Shown one piece after another: positions 61,933 to 64,000 of a stretch of 64,000 nucleotides of DNA (position 1 is the stretch's first letter; every line of letters begins with the position of its first letter). The stretch spans positions 1 through 64,000 of the forward strand of contig CAZIJO010000006.1 in assembly GCA_964539515.1 (NCBI GenBank), written 5' to 3'. The notes under the pieces are model-generated. The model saw nothing but the letters and a program-made list of their open reading frames with translations. It did no database searches and was not told where the DNA came from. Both the position numbers and the translations under genes were made by a program. The stretch is from JADLHS01 sp964539515 (GTDB taxonomy: Bacteria > Verrucomicrobiota > Verrucomicrobiia > Limisphaerales > JADLHS01).

Positions 61933-63571
61933 GATTCAGCAAATCTTCGAGTTCGGATTTCTCAGATTGAAACGCCGGTTGCGCCACAATCGCCGCCTCA
62001 AACGCCTGCGCGGCTTCATGGTTCTGCTTCAACCCCAACAAAGCGCGCCCGCGCAAGGCCGGGTTTTGGTAGAAACCCGGGTTCAGCGTCTCAGCCTTCT
62101 CGGCGTCTGACAAGGCTGTTCGCAGGTCGCCGGACTTCAACGCCTGCCAGCCCTCGGCCAGCAGTTTGTGCGCGCGCCGGGCGTTTTCGTATTCGCCGGA
62201 GGCAAGCAGGGCATCGGCCGGTACGCCGAGATCCCCCCGTTCGCGATCAAAATCGTTCACGTCGAACGCCACAAACCGGCCAAGCTGATAAGGTGGCGAG
62301 GCGGCCCAGAAGACGCCTTCCGTCAAGTCCATGACGGTGGCATGCGTGGCAATCAAAGCGTTCACGGTGGCGCGATGGCCGTTACCCGGGAACCGGCCCC
62401 CCGGCAGTTTGCGGTCGCGAAGCAGGTCGGCCACAGTGGCGGCGTTGATGGTGCCGCGGTTGGTTTGCAGCAGCTCACTCATGCGAGCGAAGCGCGGAAC
62501 GGAGGTGGCTTCTTCGATGTAGCGGAGGTTGCGTTTGTCATCCTTGAGTTTGTCGGTTTGGAAGTGATTGGCGCAGACAATGGTGTTTCCTTCGGGCTCA
62601 CGCACGTTCGTCGCCGACGGGGTTTTCTCGACCACGATGAACTTGCCGTCGGCGCGGCTGCCGAGGAGCCAGAGCGTGGAAACAAACACTTTTGCCTCGC
62701 GGAGAATCTTCAGCGCCTCGTCGAGGTTATGGGCCTGCTGCAAAACATCGCGGGCCACCATCGCCACGGGGGTGGCGGTTTCGCCCGGCAAACTGGACGG
62801 GGCGCCATTGAGCGAGACGGAAACTCCCGCGCGGTTCATCCCGGATACCACTCCGGCCATGCTGGCCCAAGCCAGCGAGATGAAGGGGATGCCGTGATCC
62901 GGCTCGCACATGATGACAACGCGGTCGCGGCTGAACACTTCGGCGGCCTCCCAATCGAAATTGCGGCCGGTGAACAAATGTCCGCCCTCCGTCGCGTCGC
63001 CCCACGCGCCGAACGCAGTGCAACCCGCTTTCGAGATGAGCGGGTTATCAATCATCATGTAGGAGATGTCATGCGCGGCGTGGTAATTGAGCAGGCGGTT
63101 GTAGTAATCGCCCAGTTCCGGGTGCACGTCTGGACACCCGAGGCTGGTGCCGTAGATTTGTAAGCGATAATCGTCCGGAACGTAACGGCTCAGGCTGCGG
63201 TTGCGGAACATCACATAGGCCTGCAGGATTTTGACTTTCCATTCCTGCGGGACGTAACCGTGGATCATGTCGAGAAACTCATTTTCCAGCGTGTGCATCT
63301 GGTCCTGCAACAGGACACCGGAGGCGTAACCCATCTCGAAAGGTGTACCCTTGAGGCGGATGGCGAGCAGTCCCTCGCGCCGGGTCATCCACGACTGGCC
63401 CAACCAGGTCTTGCCGCCGCGCCGCTCGGGCTGGAGTCGCATGATCGCGACGTCGGCCGGCAATGGGGGGGGGCGGGCCGTCCAACTGCGCAGGAGCAGC
63501 GTGCCCAGCAGCCAGCCGCCCAGCGCGAGCACCGTCGCACCGATGAGAGTTCGCTTAAGCCAACGTTTCAT
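61913..63571 (-). CDS. C45-family autoproteolytic acyltransferase/hydrolase with TPR tail
   Basis: 552 residues from the ATG at 63571, ATGA-overlapping the dehydratase stop. One N-terminal membrane helix (about 9-27) anchors it. The core resembles acyl-CoA:6-aminopenicillanic-acid acyltransferase and related Ntn hydrolases: KGTPFEMGYASGVLLQDQM, then the nucleophile Cys in SKAGCTAFGAW (about 184), which would be freed by self-cleavage, and GRNFDWE and GVSVSLNGAPSS. The last 80 residues are TPR-like (WQALKSGDLRTALSDAEKAETLNPGFYQNPALRGRALLGLKQNHEAAQAFEAAI). From memory such proteins occur in flexirubin-type loci, where they may transfer or hydrolyse an acyl group outside the cytoplasm. Confidence 0.88.
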   Translation of the reverse strand: MKRWLKRTLIGATVLALGGWLLGTLLLRSWTARPPPLPADVAIMRLQPERRGGKTWLGQSWMTRREGLLAIRLKGTPFEMGYASGVLLQDQMHTLENEFLDMIHGYVPQEWKVKILQAYVMFRNRSLSRYVPDDYRLQIYGTSLGCPDVHPELGDYYNRLLNYHAAHDISYMMIDNPLISKAGCTAFGAWGDATEGGHLFTGRNFDWEAAEVFSRDRVVIMCEPDHGIPFISLAWASMAGVVSGMNRAGVSVSLNGAPSSLPGETATPVAMVARDVLQQAHNLDEALKILREAKVFVSTLWLLGSRADGKFIVVEKTPSATNVREPEGNTIVCANHFQTDKLKDDKRNLRYIEEATSVPRFARMSELLQTNRGTINAATVADLLRDRKLPGGRFPGNGHRATVNALIATHATVMDLTEGVFWAASPPYQLGRFVAFDVNDFDRERGDLGVPADALLASGEYENARRAHKLLAEGWQALKSGDLRTALSDAEKAETLNPGFYQNPALRGRALLGLKQNHEAAQAFEAAIVAQPAFQSEKSELEDLLNRAKRPD

Positions 63572-63942
63572 GAGCCGCGTGCCAATTGCAAAGTCACCTC
63601 CCCCGCCGGCCGGCTGGTGACGGTGAACAGGGCACGGACCTGAATCGTGTCGGCCTTCGAGGACAATTTCAATTCCACACGTACGGTTTCCGCGGGAATT
63701 ATGGGGCGCAGAAATTTGGCTTTGACGATTTCGCGCACGGCCAGCGGGCAGTTGAGGGCCATTTCCGCGGCGAAACGCGCGATTTCCAGCTGGCAAACGC
63801 CCGGCAGCAACGGACGGGTCGGGAAATGGCCGACGAAGATTGGGTCGTCGGCCGGGAAACAAAACTCCAACCTGGCGGAATCCTGGTCGATTGGTTGCGG
63901 GCCGCTGACGTGCGCGCGCCGGATGGATTCACGCAGGGTCAT
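63568..63942 (-). CDS. FabZ-like 3-hydroxyacyl-ACP dehydratase
   Basis: 124 residues with the hotdog motif PIFVGHFPTRPLLPGVCQLEIARFAAEM: the catalytic His in GHFP and a downstream Glu in PGVCQLE, as in FabZ (HxFPxxPxxPGxxxxE). It is shorter than FabZ and typical of stand-alone dehydratases in aryl-polyene clusters. It overlaps the C45 gene and is itself overlapped by an upstream frame, so this strand is a coupled run continuing right. Confidence 0.9.
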   Translation of the reverse strand: MTLRESIRRAHVSGPQPIDQDSARLEFCFPADDPIFVGHFPTRPLLPGVCQLEIARFAAEMALNCPLAVREIVKAKFLRPIIPAETVRVELKLSSKADTIQVRALFTVTSRPAGEVTLQLARGS

Positions 63943-64000
63943 GGCTTCTGCGCCCTCGAGGCGTCGAATAGGTCCGGCGATTGGGGGCCGGGTTTGGTTT
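63939..64000 (-). CDS. Partial upstream gene, C-terminal 19 residues (5' part beyond window)
   Basis: A frame open at the right edge ends KPGPQSPDLFDASRAQKP and its TGA overlaps the dehydratase ATG (ATGA), the same coupling as elsewhere in the locus. Too short to identify; a ketosynthase, reductase or ACP would be expected. Confidence 0.5.
   Translation of the reverse strand, partial: TKPGPQSPDLFDASRAQKP

Overview
The window looks like a scaffold from a metagenome-assembled genome of the phylum Verrucomicrobiota, probably the Pedosphaera/Limisphaera side. The evidence is lineage-typical protein types: a PVC-type membrane-bound dehydrogenase with a CxxCH haem site, a zinc-ribbon Ser/Thr kinase with TPRs, a pseudopilin with a C-terminal DG motif, and a tricorn-like S41 protease. 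DNA is GC-rich and gene-dense. A 10-N run at 34493-34502 shows that the sequence was scaffolded. I see no CRISPR array, integrase, transposase or rRNA. Two tRNA genes (Asn-GTT, Gly-TCC) are present.

Layout. 0-8.1 kb (minus strand): left-truncated haem dehydrogenase, Ser/Thr kinase, secreted CehA/McbA-type metallohydrolase. 8.2-19.4 kb: a probable light-response island. It has a CarH/LitR-type B12-binding MerR regulator (minus), a divergent RpoD-like sigma factor, a CrtI-family carotenoid desaturase/oxygenase, an aldehyde dehydrogenase, a PQQ-type propeller protein, an acyltransferase, an unknown secreted protein and a CPD photolyase, plus SRPBCC and DUF2892-like small proteins. The regulator/sigma intergenic region carries an array of TTNNACA-like direct repeats at 9-11 bp steps, which I propose is the CarH operator. 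19.5-28.4 kb: two paralogous lipoproteins, DUF971, a NifU/IscU-like scaffold, HflX, an orphan DUF433 protein, a membrane-anchored unknown and the tricorn-like protease. 28.4-35.5 kb (minus): miaA, then a lactate-utilisation (Lut) locus with a PduS/RnfC-like flavo-iron-sulfur protein, lutC, lutB, an unknown gene and a lutA interrupted by the assembly gap. 35.7-43.4 kb: pyrH-mutM, tRNA-Asn, pyrC, tRNA-Gly, a subtilase, a gene-poor 1.2 kb stretch and a second RpoD-like sigma factor. 43.4-46.1 kb: an Rrf2 regulator next to an operon for a small unknown protein, thioredoxin, an SDR and a nitroreductase, with matching 19-bp operator-like sites in both promoter regions. 46.3-49.6 kb: methyltransferase, SGNH hydrolase, pseudopilin, small membrane protein.

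49.8-64.0 kb: one edge of a lipid/polyene-type biosynthetic locus resembling aryl-polyene or flexirubin clusters. The plus-strand run (AMP-ligase, ACP, condensation-like acyltransferase, FAD oxidoreductase, PaaK-like ligase, GT2-DUF2062, MMPL-PlsC-methyltransferase) is tightly coupled by 4-11 bp overlaps. It converges on a minus-strand run (FabZ-like dehydratase, C45 acyltransferase/hydrolase with TPRs, PlsC acyltransferase). No ketosynthase is inside the window; the cluster continues to the right. The 1276-residue exporter-acyltransferase-methyltransferase fusion is the most unusual protein here.

The two most interesting systems are the CarH/sigma/carotenoid/photolyase island with its repeat operator, and the coupled lipid biosynthesis locus with its three-part exporter.
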